Positions 54,225 to 63,518 of a stretch of 64,000 bases of DNA are shown here, in pieces; within the stretch, counting starts at the first letter, position 1, and every line of letters begins with the position of its first letter. Source of the stretch: SG8-4 sp964598225 (GTDB taxonomy: Bacteria > Planctomycetota > Phycisphaerae > Sedimentisphaerales > Anaerobacaceae); the NCBI GenBank assembly GCA_964598225.1, contig CAZRBG010000029.1, positions 1 through 64,000 of the forward strand. Reading direction: 5' to 3'. Made by a program: the position numbers and the translations under genes. The notes under the pieces are model-generated. The model saw nothing but the letters and a program-made list of their open reading frames with translations, was not told where the DNA came from and searched no databases.

Positions 54225-54259
54225 AATTTGCCTAATCAACTGTCGAAATTTGCCTAATC
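54225..54259. repeat. Direct repeat AATTTGCCTAATC, two copies
   Basis: Copies at 54225-54237 and 54247-54259, spaced 22 bases, about 210 bases upstream of the NIDO-like gene start. A candidate binding site for a regulator; unproven. Confidence 0.65.
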
Positions 54260-54550
54260 CACTTAGCTGACCTATGAGTCATAAGCAACTGCAATTTTCT
54301 TATAACATGAACCTCTGCCTGTCGGATTCACACCAAAAGCAAACGTATGCCTTCGCCTAGCGCCTGCGATGGTGCCGCCGTCGGTTCGAAGCAGCTCTTA
54401 CAAGTCTCTGCGATTAACATAGTAATACAGTGCGCGCCGGCAATCTATGCGCAACAACTTTTCTTCGAATGTTGCGATGACAAGAAAGATCCGCGAGTGA
54501 GGTTGAATTTTTCCACACACCGAACTTTAGTCGCGGGCAGGCTTGTGCTG

Positions 54551-54673
54551 TCAATAAGCCGGCGTTGCCATTTCGCATTGGAGAATCGACATCAGCCAGA
54601 GTGCCAATGCAAAAAGTGCCCCGAGCCATATCCCATGAAGATGTCTGTCTCTAATCGCCCTTATTATGCTCAT
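54551..54673 (-). CDS. Candidate 40-residue membrane peptide
   Basis: ATG 54673 is preceded by GGGAG about ten bases upstream. The peptide MSIIRAIRDRHLHGIWLGAL continues with FALALWLMSIL and ends CEMATPAY; one transmembrane helix. Too short to support strongly, but it has a Shine-Dalgarno sequence and composition unlike random sequence. Confidence 0.35.
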   Translation of the reverse strand: MSIIRAIRDRHLHGIWLGALFALALWLMSILQCEMATPAY

Positions 54674-54878
54674 TTTTCTATCTCCCGTTCTCTTTAGATT
54701 ATATTAGATCGGGCTCGAGAAGTTCACCAAAAAACGCGATTTTGGAGAAAACCCTGAGCTTTTGGAGCGGGAACTGCCAGGTGCGGCTGGTCCTTGCATT
54801 TTGTGGGATCGAGGACTACAATCCGAGTAGTGTATGCAACAGTTTGTTGGTTCGTGGGCAGAATCAGGGAGGCACAAA

Positions 54879-55624
54879 ATGAACCGCAGAACATTTCTGA
54901 AAAGGGCTTGTATGGCAGCGGCGGTTTCTGCCGGTTTGTCGAAACATTACGCAGCCGCCGGGCACAAAAAAAATCCAGACCGAATTTCGTGATAATATTT
55001 ACCGACGATCAGGGGTATGGCGACCTCGGATGCTACGGATCGAAGACAATCCGCTCGCCCAGACTGGATAAGCTTGCACAAGAGGGTACGCGTTTCACTG
55101 ATTTTTACGCTCAGCCTGTGTGCGGCCCGTCGCGGTCGGCGCTTTTGACAGGGCGATATCCCGTACGCAGCGGAGGATGGTCGATGCCCGCTGAAGAGAC
55201 TACTATCGGCGAGCTTTTAAAGGCCGTCGGCTACACTACCGGCTGCATCGGCAAATGGGACGTGTCCAACCGCAGGGATATTCAAGGCCGCATCCCAAAC
55301 GACCAGGGCTTCGATCACTACTGGGGAACATTGGGCGCCAATGACAGCGGAGCAGTAAGACTCTATGAAAACCGTAAGCCCCTCGACGTCGACCGTGACA
55401 TGGCAAGCCTGACCCGGCGATACACCGACAACGGCCCGTGGAACAACATGCGGCAGCGCTTGCGCAAAAAGCACAACGGGGCCGTAGCATGGGGTTCGTC
55501 GGGGCCTCGCAGAGAAGGCAAAGGTTCGACGTGGGAGGGTGGCGTCCGCGTGCCCTGCATCGTTCGCTGGCCTGACCGACTGCCAGACACCAGTATCGTT
55601 CCCAGAAATAAGAATAAGGATTAA
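54879..55624 (+). pseudogene. Arylsulfatase-type sulfatase, decayed
   Basis: The true start is ATG 54879 (GGGAGG before it), which opens with a Tat-type leader NRRTFLKRACMAAAVSAGLS. The reading frame then has to shift by one (−1) at a run of eight A's (54966-54973) to enter the sulfatase frame PNFVIIFTDDQGYGDLGCYG. The formylglycine motif CGPSRSALLTGR is present (Cys codon at 55121). From memory of the family, the segment between SLTRRYTD and DNGPW is missing (about 85 residues), and the C-terminus stops early after RLPDTSI, losing about 150 residues. An intact version should be ~450 residues. Probably a decayed gene; programmed slippage alone would not restore it. Confidence 0.8.
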
Positions 55625-55641
55625 TTAGAACCAACGCGAAC

Positions 55642-55673
55642 AATTATGAAAATGTCACCGTAATTATGAAAAT
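55642..55673. repeat. Direct repeat AATTATGAAAAT, two copies
   Basis: Exact 12-base copies at 55642-55653 and 55662-55673, 20 bases apart (two helical turns). The reverse complement occurs at 55829-55840, overlapping the proposed -10 box of the alpha-2-macroglobulin gene. Candidate operator. Confidence 0.6.
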
Positions 55674-55804
55674 AGGTAGGAGAATCTGTTTATATCAATT
55701 TGAGCCATCATATATTTTCGTAACAAGTTCATACTGTCCTGCCTTCAGCCGATAAAACAATTGTTCTTTGAGGCATCAAGGGTTGAGAATAAAGTAAGCT
55801 GCAG

Positions 55805-55833
55805 TTGCATTGGCTGCGGCGTTATCATATTTT
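55805..55833 (+). promoter_or_regulatory. Putative promoter of the alpha-2-macroglobulin gene
   Basis: TTGCAT and TATTTT spaced 17 bases, about 28 bases before the ATG. The -10 overlaps the third AATTATGAAAAT copy (inverted). Confidence 0.35.
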
Positions 55834-55860
55834 CATAATTCTATTTGGAAGGGCAGTATC

Positions 55861-58800
55861 ATGCGAGGAAATGAAATTCACAGAGCAACGGTCTGGTGTG
55901 CGCTGATTTTGTTGGCGCTGGTGTCCGTATCTGCGGCCGGGCCGCGAGATGATCTCTGGAAGCAGTATGATGAGGCAGTCGAGAAAGGATTGCCGCGGAC
56001 TGCTATCGGAGTGCTGGAGCAAATCATCCCCGCAGCGTTAGAGGATCAGGCTTATCCCGAGGCCGTTAAGGCCATCGCTCTTAAGGCAAATTGGCAGGCC
56101 CACATCCAGGGCGACAAGGCGGAGGAGAAAATCTTGCTTCTCGAAGCAGAGATAGCCGAGGTGCCGGATTCGATGAAGCCGGTAATGGAGACGATCCTGG
56201 CGCACTGGTACTGGCAATATTTCCGGTACAACCGGTGGCGTTTTGTCAACAGAACGCAGACCGCCGAGCCGCCCGGAGAGGACATTACAACCTGGGACCT
56301 GCCGCGAATTCTGGCCGAGATCGACCTGCACTTCACGGTCGCGCTTGAGGCCGATGAGCAACTCAAAGCTATCCCGGTCGACGAATATGACGATCTGCTT
56401 GAGAGAGGGACTGTGCCCGATACATACAGACCGACGTTGTATGACTTTCTTGTCCATGAGGCATTATCATTCTACAACGCCGGCGAACAGGCGGGGGCCG
56501 AGTCCATGGACGCTTTCGAGATCATGACGGACAGTCCCATCTTTGCTCCCGTAGACGAATTTCTCGGCTGGGCGCCCGAGACTACTGATACGGACTCGCC
56601 CAAGCTCAAAGCAATCGGCCTCTATCAGGGCCTGCTGGTCTTTCATCAGGACGACGCCGACAAAACCGCATTCATTGATGCCGATCTGCATCGCCTAACC
56701 TTCGGCAACAACCAGGCAATAGGCCCGGAAAAAGAAGAGTCGTACATGGCGGCTCTGGAGCGGTTTGTCGACCAGTGGGCCGGCCATGATATTGCTGCCC
56801 GGGCACTCTACGAGTGGGCAAGGGGCGCGCACTCCGAAGGTGATTTCGTGCTGGCGCACGAGCTTGCCAGCCGGGGATGGCAGACTTATCCGGCCAGTGT
56901 CGGCGGAATCTGGTGCTACAACCTGATCCAGCAGATCGAGGCCAAGTCCGCAACGATCAATACCGAGCGCGTATGGAACGATCCGCTGCCCAACATTGAG
57001 GTCACCTACAAAAATGTTGACAGGGTATTCTTCAGGGCTGTGCCCTTTGACGGCCAAGAAGCCATTCAGCCGGCCTGGAATTACATAAACGACGAAGAAC
57101 TTGCAGCCTTGCTGAGCATCAGGCCGGCTCTCGAGTGGAGTGCAGAGCTGCCTGTCACTATTGACTACCAGCTTCGCACCGAGACGCTTGCTGCTCCGGA
57201 AGGTCTTGAGAAGGGGTTCTATTTCATAATCGCCAGCCATGACCCTTCCTTTGGTGAGACCCACAATCAGGTCAGTGTAGCCCGAGTTTGGGTCAGCGGC
57301 TTGGCGCTGGTCGTGCGCAATCCTATTCATGGCGGTCCCGTCGAAGGCTTCGTACTTGATGCCCACAGCGGCGAGCCTCGGGCCGGCGCTACGGTTACGT
57401 GCTGGACGTACAGCTACAAAGACAAGAGGTACTGGCCCGGAGTCCATGTGCAGTCTGACGAAAACGGACTGTTCCGCATTCCGTACGAGGGCGGGACCAA
57501 TCGGATCCTGATCTTCGCCGAGCATGCCGGCGACAAGCTGGCCAGTCAGAACACATACGAGCTTCGTCCGGCGTCAGTTTCGTTGAGTCGGGAGCAGACC
57601 GTCTTCTTCACCGACCGCTCGCTCTATCGTCCGGGTCAGACGATTCATTACAAGGGTATCTGCATCAGCACCGATCCTGTACGTGATGATTACCGGACGT
57701 TGGCGGGCCGAAGGTTTACGGTGGTGTTCAGAGACACCAACGGTCAGGAGATCGCAGGCCAACAGGTCCAGAGCAACGATTACGGCTCTTTCAGCGGCAG
57801 CTTCACGGCGCCTCGCGACCGTTTAATGGGACGTATGTCTATCAGAGCGCAGGACGGCCCATCCGGCAGCGCGTACTTTAACGTAGAGGAATACAAGCGG
57901 CCCAAGTTCCGCGTTCAGCTTGATCCGCCCGACGAGGCTCCCAGGCTCGATTCTGAGGTTGTACTTACGGGCAAGGCAACTGCATACACAGGAGTAGCCA
58001 TCGGCGGGGCCGAAGTCTCCTGGAGCGTCGTGCGCCAGGTTAGGTTTCCCATCTGGTGCTGGTGGGCGCGCTGGCGCTATCCATCATACGGAACCGAGCA
58101 AATCATCGCTCACGGCTCGGCGATCACGGAAACAGACGGCTCATTTTCAATCACCTTCACGGCCAAGCCCGATCTTTCGATTTTGCCCGAAGATGAGCCC
58201 GTATTCTCATATCGGGTTCACGCCGATGTAACCGACACCACCGGTGAGACGCGCTCCGACGAACATGTAGTACGCGCAGGTTATACAGCTCTGGAGGCTT
58301 CAATTCATGCAGATGACTGGCAGACTCCGGAAAAGCCGGTGGAGCTGACGATCACGACTCAGTCTCTCGACGGCGACCCTGAGCCTGCTTCCGGGACCGT
58401 CAGTGTTTACACATTGAAGCAGCCGGAAAGGGTTATCCGTGCCGCTCTGGAATCAACAGACTCGCGGCCGGACTCATCCGATCCTGCTACCTGGGAAACC
58501 GAGGCTCTGGTCGGCGAACATTCATTCACGACCGATAATCAGGGCGTTGCCGTCGTATCTCTGGCGCTGGAAGCCGGCATCTATCGGGCTGTGCTTGAGA
58601 CTCAGGACCGCTTCGGCACGCCGGTTACCGCGCTGCATACTATCCACGTTGTCGATCCGCAAGCTGATCACTTTGCCGTCCGCGTACCCAGTCACGTCGC
58701 TGCGCCCGAATGGACTGTGGAACCGGGTGAATTATTCACCGCTCTCTGGGGCACCGGATACGACACTGGCCGGGCATACGTCGAACTGGAGTGCCGAGGG

Positions 58801-61746
58801 CAAATTCTGAGCGCGTGGTGGACTGATCCGAACCGAACTCAGGAAGTCATCGAGCGGGATGTTACGGAAGATATGCGAGGCGGATTCACAGTACGAGTCA
58901 CCTTCATTCGCGAAAACAGGGCTTACATAAGCGAGCGAATCGTGGATGTGCCCTGGACGAACAAGCAACTGACCATTCGGTGGGAACGTTTCAGGTCCCT
59001 GCTGGAGCCGGGGCAGGAAGAAGTGTGGACGGCGATAATTACCGGACCGGATGCCGGTGCTGCCGTCGCCGAGATGGTGGCGGGCATGTACGATGCGTCT
59101 CTCGACCAATACCTGCGGCACGACTGGTTGCATGCATTTAGCGGTTTTCGCCGAGAGTGGTCGAGGTTGAACAGCCGATTCGAGAACGACTCTATTTCCT
59201 TTGTATCGGTGCTGCGACGTTGGCACACCGACCGTAGGCACGTGATCTTCACCTATCGGCGCTTCCCTAACGCCATAGTCTCTCTAGTCGCGGCGCAACC
59301 CGCCCCTATGGCTGGCCGGAGCGGGGGCGGGGGTGGATCCCCGCCAGCCGCAGGACGCTCCGACGGAGATTCGGCCGCCGATGAAAGCAAGGATTCCGAT
59401 CAACAGCACGGTCAGGATTCCGGCCCTGACCTCGGGCAGGTCTCGACCCGCAAGAATCTGGACGAAACCGCCTTCTTCTTCCCGCACCTGATCTCCGATG
59501 CAAGCGGCGTCGCCAGGATCGAGTTTACGCTGCCGGAGGCTCTGACCGAGTGGCGTTTCATGGGTTTCGCGCACGACAACGAAATGCGAAGCGGCTTCTT
59601 GACCGGCACGACCGTCACGGCCAAGGACCTGATGGTCCAGCCGAATCCGCCGCGATTCGTGCGGGAAGGCGACGTCATCGAGTTCACGGTCAAGGTCAGC
59701 AATCAATCCCCCGCGCGCCAGACGGGCAAGGTAAGCTTGCTCCTATCCGATGCGCGCACGCTGGAGCCCCGTGACATCGAACTGGGTAATGTGGATCCCG
59801 AGCAGGATTTCGACGTCCCGAGCCTGGAGTCCCGCACCTACTCATGGCGGCTGGCCGTGCCCGACAACACCGATTTTCTCATGTACAAGGCCGTTGGCGC
59901 CACGAGCCGCTTGAGCGATGGCGAGGAAGGTTATCTGCCCGTATTGAGCCGCCGGATTCTGGTGACGGAATCGCTGCCGCTGCCGGTTCGCGGGCCCCAG
60001 ACGAAGGAATTCGAGTTTACAAAGCTGCTCGAATCCGCCCAGTCCCCGACACTGCGGCATCAGAGCCTGACCGTTCAGATGGTATCGCAGCCCGCATGGT
60101 ACGCGGTGATGGCTTTGCCATACCTGATGGAATATCCATACCAGTGCAGCGAGCAGATTTTCAACAGACTTTATGCAAATACTTTGGCCTCTTATATCGC
60201 CAATGCAGATCCCAAGATTCGCCGCATTTTCGACCAGTGGAAGGCGACGCCGGCCCTCGACAGTCCTCTGGAGAAGAATGAGGAACTTAAATCCGTTGCT
60301 CTTGAGGAAACGCCCTGGGTCCGACAGGCGATTGACGAGTCTGAAGCCCGCAGGAATGTCGGGATTCTTTTCGATGAAAATCGGCTCGCCGATGAGACGT
60401 CGCGAGCCATGTTCAAGCTCAAGCAGATGCAACTTGATGACGGACTCTGGCCGTGGTTTCCCGGTTTTCGCGGCAGCAGATACATCACGCTTTATATCGT
60501 TACCGGTTTCGGACGGCTGCGGCATCTCGGCGCGAACCAGATCGACGTTAGCTCCGCGATCAAGGCCCTGGATGCTCTGGATCAATGGATGGACGAGCGA
60601 TACAGGTGGATTCTGGAGCATAGCGACAAGAATCAGAATCATATCGGCTCCACGGTAGCACTCTATCTGTACGGGCGCAGCTTCTTCCTCACCGACAAAC
60701 CGGTAGCGGACCAATACCAGGAGGCCCTCAATTACTGGCTCAGTCAGGCCCGGCAGTATTGGCTGTCGTTGTGGCGCCAGTCACAGGCCCACTTGGCCAT
60801 AGCGCTCAAGCGCTTCGGCGACCTTGACACTCCCGAACAGATCATGCAGTCGATACGAGAGCACAGCGTAACTGACGAGGAACTCGGCATGTACTGGCGG
60901 GACCTTGAGCGAAGCTGGTGGTGGTATCGAGCGCCGATCGAAACTCAGGCGATGATGATAGAGGCATTCGACGAGGTCTCAGGCGATGCACAAGCGGTCG
61001 AGGATTGCCGCGTCTGGCTCCTTAAGGAGAAGCAGACGCAGGCCTGGAAGACCACGAAGGCCACCGCCGATGCGGTTTACGCCTTGCTTCTGCGGGGCGC
61101 CGACTATCTCGCATCCGATGCTCTGGTCGAAGTAGCGCTGGCGGGCCAATGGATCGAGCCGGATCAGGTCGAAGCGGGCACGGGATTCTACGAGGATCGC
61201 TTTGTCCGCGGCGAGATCGAGCCGGCAATGGGCAACATCACGGTCAGAAAAGTCGATGACGGCGTCAGTTGGGGCAGCGTGCACTGGCAGTACCTCGAGG
61301 ATATGAGCAAGGTAACGCCGTATGAGGGTACGCCGCTGCAACTTGTCAAGACCATCTTCATCAAAAAGATGACCGATGAAGGCGAGGTTCTATATCCTGC
61401 GGACAGTGCGCTGGCTGTCGGCGACGAGCTGGTCGTGCGTATCGAGCTGCGAGTGGATCGCGACATGGAGTACGTCCACATGAAAGACCAGCGGCCGAGC
61501 GGCGCCGAGCCGGTCGATGTCCTCAGCCGCTATCGCTACCAGGACGGTTTAGGCTATTATCAGAGCACGCGCGACACGGCTACGCATTTCTTCATGGATT
61601 ATCTGCCAAAAGGCGTGTACGTCTTCGAGTACAGCACGCGAATCCAGCACAAAGGCCGATACCAGACGGGAATTGCGAGCATTCAGTGCATGTATGCTCC
61701 GGAATTCAACAGCCACTCAGAGAGCTTCGATATCGAAGTCCAGTAG
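55861..61746 (+). CDS. Bacterial alpha-2-macroglobulin (protease inhibitor)
   Basis: A 1961-residue protein; ATG 55861 with GGAAGGG upstream. Signal peptide (ATVWCALILLALVSVSAAG). The order is: a long N-terminal helical region to about 380; macroglobulin domains (YRPGQTIHYKG near 600, FNVEEYKRPKFRV near 680); a Gly/Asp/Ser-rich linker around 1150-1200; a conserved A2M domain (FFFPHLISDASGVARIEFTL, EWRFMGFAHD); the thioester domain with YQCSEQ, reactive Cys near residue 1429. It presumably traps exogenous proteases by covalent attachment in the periplasm. There is no lipobox and no neighbouring PBP1C, so it is probably not the pbpC-linked type. Confidence 0.93.
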   Translation: MRGNEIHRATVWCALILLALVSVSAAGPRDDLWKQYDEAVEKGLPRTAIGVLEQIIPAALEDQAYPEAVKAIALKANWQAHIQGDKAEEKILLLEAEIAEVPDSMKPVMETILAHWYWQYFRYNRWRFVNRTQTAEPPGEDITTWDLPRILAEIDLHFTVALEADEQLKAIPVDEYDDLLERGTVPDTYRPTLYDFLVHEALSFYNAGEQAGAESMDAFEIMTDSPIFAPVDEFLGWAPETTDTDSPKLKAIGLYQGLLVFHQDDADKTAFIDADLHRLTFGNNQAIGPEKEESYMAALERFVDQWAGHDIAARALYEWARGAHSEGDFVLAHELASRGWQTYPASVGGIWCYNLIQQIEAKSATINTERVWNDPLPNIEVTYKNVDRVFFRAVPFDGQEAIQPAWNYINDEELAALLSIRPALEWSAELPVTIDYQLRTETLAAPEGLEKGFYFIIASHDPSFGETHNQVSVARVWVSGLALVVRNPIHGGPVEGFVLDAHSGEPRAGATVTCWTYSYKDKRYWPGVHVQSDENGLFRIPYEGGTNRILIFAEHAGDKLASQNTYELRPASVSLSREQTVFFTDRSLYRPGQTIHYKGICISTDPVRDDYRTLAGRRFTVVFRDTNGQEIAGQQVQSNDYGSFSGSFTAPRDRLMGRMSIRAQDGPSGSAYFNVEEYKRPKFRVQLDPPDEAPRLDSEVVLTGKATAYTGVAIGGAEVSWSVVRQVRFPIWCWWARWRYPSYGTEQIIAHGSAITETDGSFSITFTAKPDLSILPEDEPVFSYRVHADVTDTTGETRSDEHVVRAGYTALEASIHADDWQTPEKPVELTITTQSLDGDPEPASGTVSVYTLKQPERVIRAALESTDSRPDSSDPATWETEALVGEHSFTTDNQGVAVVSLALEAGIYRAVLETQDRFGTPVTALHTIHVVDPQADHFAVRVPSHVAAPEWTVEPGELFTALWGTGYDTGRAYVELECRGQILSAWWTDPNRTQEVIERDVTEDMRGGFTVRVTFIRENRAYISERIVDVPWTNKQLTIRWERFRSLLEPGQEEVWTAIITGPDAGAAVAEMVAGMYDASLDQYLRHDWLHAFSGFRREWSRLNSRFENDSISFVSVLRRWHTDRRHVIFTYRRFPNAIVSLVAAQPAPMAGRSGGGGGSPPAAGRSDGDSAADESKDSDQQHGQDSGPDLGQVSTRKNLDETAFFFPHLISDASGVARIEFTLPEALTEWRFMGFAHDNEMRSGFLTGTTVTAKDLMVQPNPPRFVREGDVIEFTVKVSNQSPARQTGKVSLLLSDARTLEPRDIELGNVDPEQDFDVPSLESRTYSWRLAVPDNTDFLMYKAVGATSRLSDGEEGYLPVLSRRILVTESLPLPVRGPQTKEFEFTKLLESAQSPTLRHQSLTVQMVSQPAWYAVMALPYLMEYPYQCSEQIFNRLYANTLASYIANADPKIRRIFDQWKATPALDSPLEKNEELKSVALEETPWVRQAIDESEARRNVGILFDENRLADETSRAMFKLKQMQLDDGLWPWFPGFRGSRYITLYIVTGFGRLRHLGANQIDVSSAIKALDALDQWMDERYRWILEHSDKNQNHIGSTVALYLYGRSFFLTDKPVADQYQEALNYWLSQARQYWLSLWRQSQAHLAIALKRFGDLDTPEQIMQSIREHSVTDEELGMYWRDLERSWWWYRAPIETQAMMIEAFDEVSGDAQAVEDCRVWLLKEKQTQAWKTTKATADAVYALLLRGADYLASDALVEVALAGQWIEPDQVEAGTGFYEDRFVRGEIEPAMGNITVRKVDDGVSWGSVHWQYLEDMSKVTPYEGTPLQLVKTIFIKKMTDEGEVLYPADSALAVGDELVVRIELRVDRDMEYVHMKDQRPSGAEPVDVLSRYRYQDGLGYYQSTRDTATHFFMDYLPKGVYVFEYSTRIQHKGRYQTGIASIQCMYAPEFNSHSESFDIEVQ

Positions 61747-62041
61747 TTGGTAGGGCGGGCTTTAGCCCGCCGAATAGAGAGGGATGGGGCAACCCTTGAG
61801 CTTGCTCAGGGCTTGCCCCACCTTACAATGATATCTGCTTTTTCTATTGCACGCCTCCACGTACATCATGTACACTCTCGGTTGAGAGACGTAAGGCCGG
61901 CAGCTTGTTGGCCGCACGCTTCTTTGCCGCTTTCGGAACAAACGATGGTGGGGCAAGCCCCACCCTACGGTTATTTCAATAGGTCCCTCGACAAGCTCGG
62001 GATGACAAACGACAACTGAAACCGCAACGAAAGGGAAAGCA
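61747..62041. other. Repeat-containing intergenic region
   Basis: About 295 bases with three palindromes: GGCGGGCTTTAGCCCGCC (61754-61771), a GGGGCAACCC...GGGCTTGCCCC hairpin, and GGTGGGGCAAGCCCCACC (61947-61964). No T-run, so not convincing terminators. The palindrome type also occurs at 31.6 kb. Confidence 0.5.
61947..61969. repeat. Dispersed palindrome, GGTGGGGCA type
   Basis: GGTGGGGCAAGCCCCACC then CTACG; relative of the element at 31564-31586. Confidence 0.7.
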
Positions 62042-63373
62042 ATGACCGAAAACAGCATCATTCAAAGACGCCAATTTCTGAAATCTTCCGCTGCAATAGG
62101 TGCGGGTCTGACAATTCTGCCCGGCGGCGTGCTCTCCGGCGCAAATGCACCCAGCAATAAGCTCAACGTAGCGCTTATCGGCGTAGGAGGCAGGGGGCGC
62201 GCTCACCAGGGGCCGATCTCGAAGGAAAATGTTGTGGCTCTTTGCGACGTGGACGAAAGGGCGTTGGCCAAGGCGGCCAAAAAGTTCCCCAAAGCAAAGC
62301 ACTACGTCGATTGGCGCAAGTGCCTGGATCAGAAGGGCCTTGATGCCGTGATTTGCGCCACAACCGATCATACGCACGCCTTCGTCGCCAACTGGGCCAT
62401 GAATCGCGACCTGCACATTTATTGTGAAAAACCGATGGCCAACTGCGTCAACGAGGCCCGCGTGGTGCGTGAGACCTATATGAAGAAAAGGCATAAAATC
62501 GCCACGCAGTGCGGCACGCAGCGCCACGCCAAGCCGAACTTCAACCGCGTGCGAGAGCTCATTCTGGACGGGGCGGTCGGAACGCTCACGGATGTTTACG
62601 CCTGGGGCAACCGCCAGATTCCCAAGCCCGGCTACCTGCCTGCCGCCGGCGATCCGCCGCCGCACCTGCATTACGACCTCTGGATCGGACCTTCGCCCTG
62701 GCATCCGTACAATCCCGGTTATTTTCATGGCTGCCTGAGCTGGAACATGTATTGGGACTTCGGCAGCGGCCAGATCGGCGATATGGGCAGCCACACGATG
62801 GACCTGGCATGGTTCGGCATGGACACCACTCTTCCAACCACGGCACAGGCAAAGGGTGATCCGTTCAATCCCGAGGTTACACCTGTCAAGATGGAGTCGC
62901 ATTTCGACATGCCCGCCAATGACTGGCGCCCGCCTATCCGTCTGAGCTGGTATCAGGGCGGCGCGATGCCCAGATCGCCCAAATCCTACGTCGATCTCAA
63001 CAAGATCGGACACGGCGCCATGTTCAAGGGCACGAAGGGCTATGTCATCTCCGATTTCGGTTCGCGTCTGGTGCTGCCTTTCGGCAACGACGCGGATATG
63101 ACCTATTACAATCGGCGAGATGAGGACGAGATTCTGCCCAACATCGGCCACTTCCAGGACGAATGGACCGATGCCTGCAAAGGCGATCTCAAGACCTCGT
63201 GTGATTTCAAGTACAGTTGCGACCTGATTGAGACCATGCTGCTGGGGCTGGTGGCGTATCGTGTCGGCAAGAAGCTCGACTACGACGGCGACAAGGGCCG
63301 CGTAACCAACAGCGACGAGGGCCACTCGCTGCTGAGCCGAAAGTACAGAGACGGCTGGACGCTGCACGGGTAA
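62042..63373 (+). CDS. Tat-exported Gfo/Idh/MocA oxidoreductase
   Basis: A 443-residue protein. Tat signal: QRRQFLKSSAAIGAGLTILP. NAD fold LNVALIGVGGRGRAHQG, VVALCDVDERALAKA, EKPMANCVNEARVVRE, and the C-terminal domain with DMGSHTMDLAWF, GHGAMFKGTKGYVISDFGSR. The family includes sugar and inositol dehydrogenases; planctomycete Tat-exported members are usually part of carbohydrate catabolism. A long frame on the opposite strand (61976-63367) is a shadow of this gene. Confidence 0.93.
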   Translation: MTENSIIQRRQFLKSSAAIGAGLTILPGGVLSGANAPSNKLNVALIGVGGRGRAHQGPISKENVVALCDVDERALAKAAKKFPKAKHYVDWRKCLDQKGLDAVICATTDHTHAFVANWAMNRDLHIYCEKPMANCVNEARVVRETYMKKRHKIATQCGTQRHAKPNFNRVRELILDGAVGTLTDVYAWGNRQIPKPGYLPAAGDPPPHLHYDLWIGPSPWHPYNPGYFHGCLSWNMYWDFGSGQIGDMGSHTMDLAWFGMDTTLPTTAQAKGDPFNPEVTPVKMESHFDMPANDWRPPIRLSWYQGGAMPRSPKSYVDLNKIGHGAMFKGTKGYVISDFGSRLVLPFGNDADMTYYNRRDEDEILPNIGHFQDEWTDACKGDLKTSCDFKYSCDLIETMLLGLVAYRVGKKLDYDGDKGRVTNSDEGHSLLSRKYRDGWTLHG

Positions 63374-63518
63374 CAGCCGTGAATGACGTAGTCATAGGGT
63401 GGGCTTTAGCCACCAGTAAACGATGGCCGGGCAAGCTCCACCTTGCTTGGTAAGCACAGCATCTCTAAGACGCGGGCAGGATACCCACGTGACGCGCGGG
63501 CGAGACGCCCGCGACACG

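Larger units (their letters stand above)
54019..54878. other. Long intergenic region
   Basis: 860 bases. Contains the direct repeat pair at 54225-54259 and a candidate small membrane ORF on the minus strand. The rest shows nothing I can assign. Confidence 0.5.

Noticed and set aside
61754..61771. Terminator after the alpha-2-macroglobulin gene
   Set aside because: The hairpin is strong but lacks a T-run and belongs to the dispersed palindrome group.
61976..63367. 463-codon open frame on the minus strand
   Set aside because: It is antisense to the clear Gfo/Idh/MocA gene, whose motifs and Tat signal are convincing; the translation has no recognisable domain.
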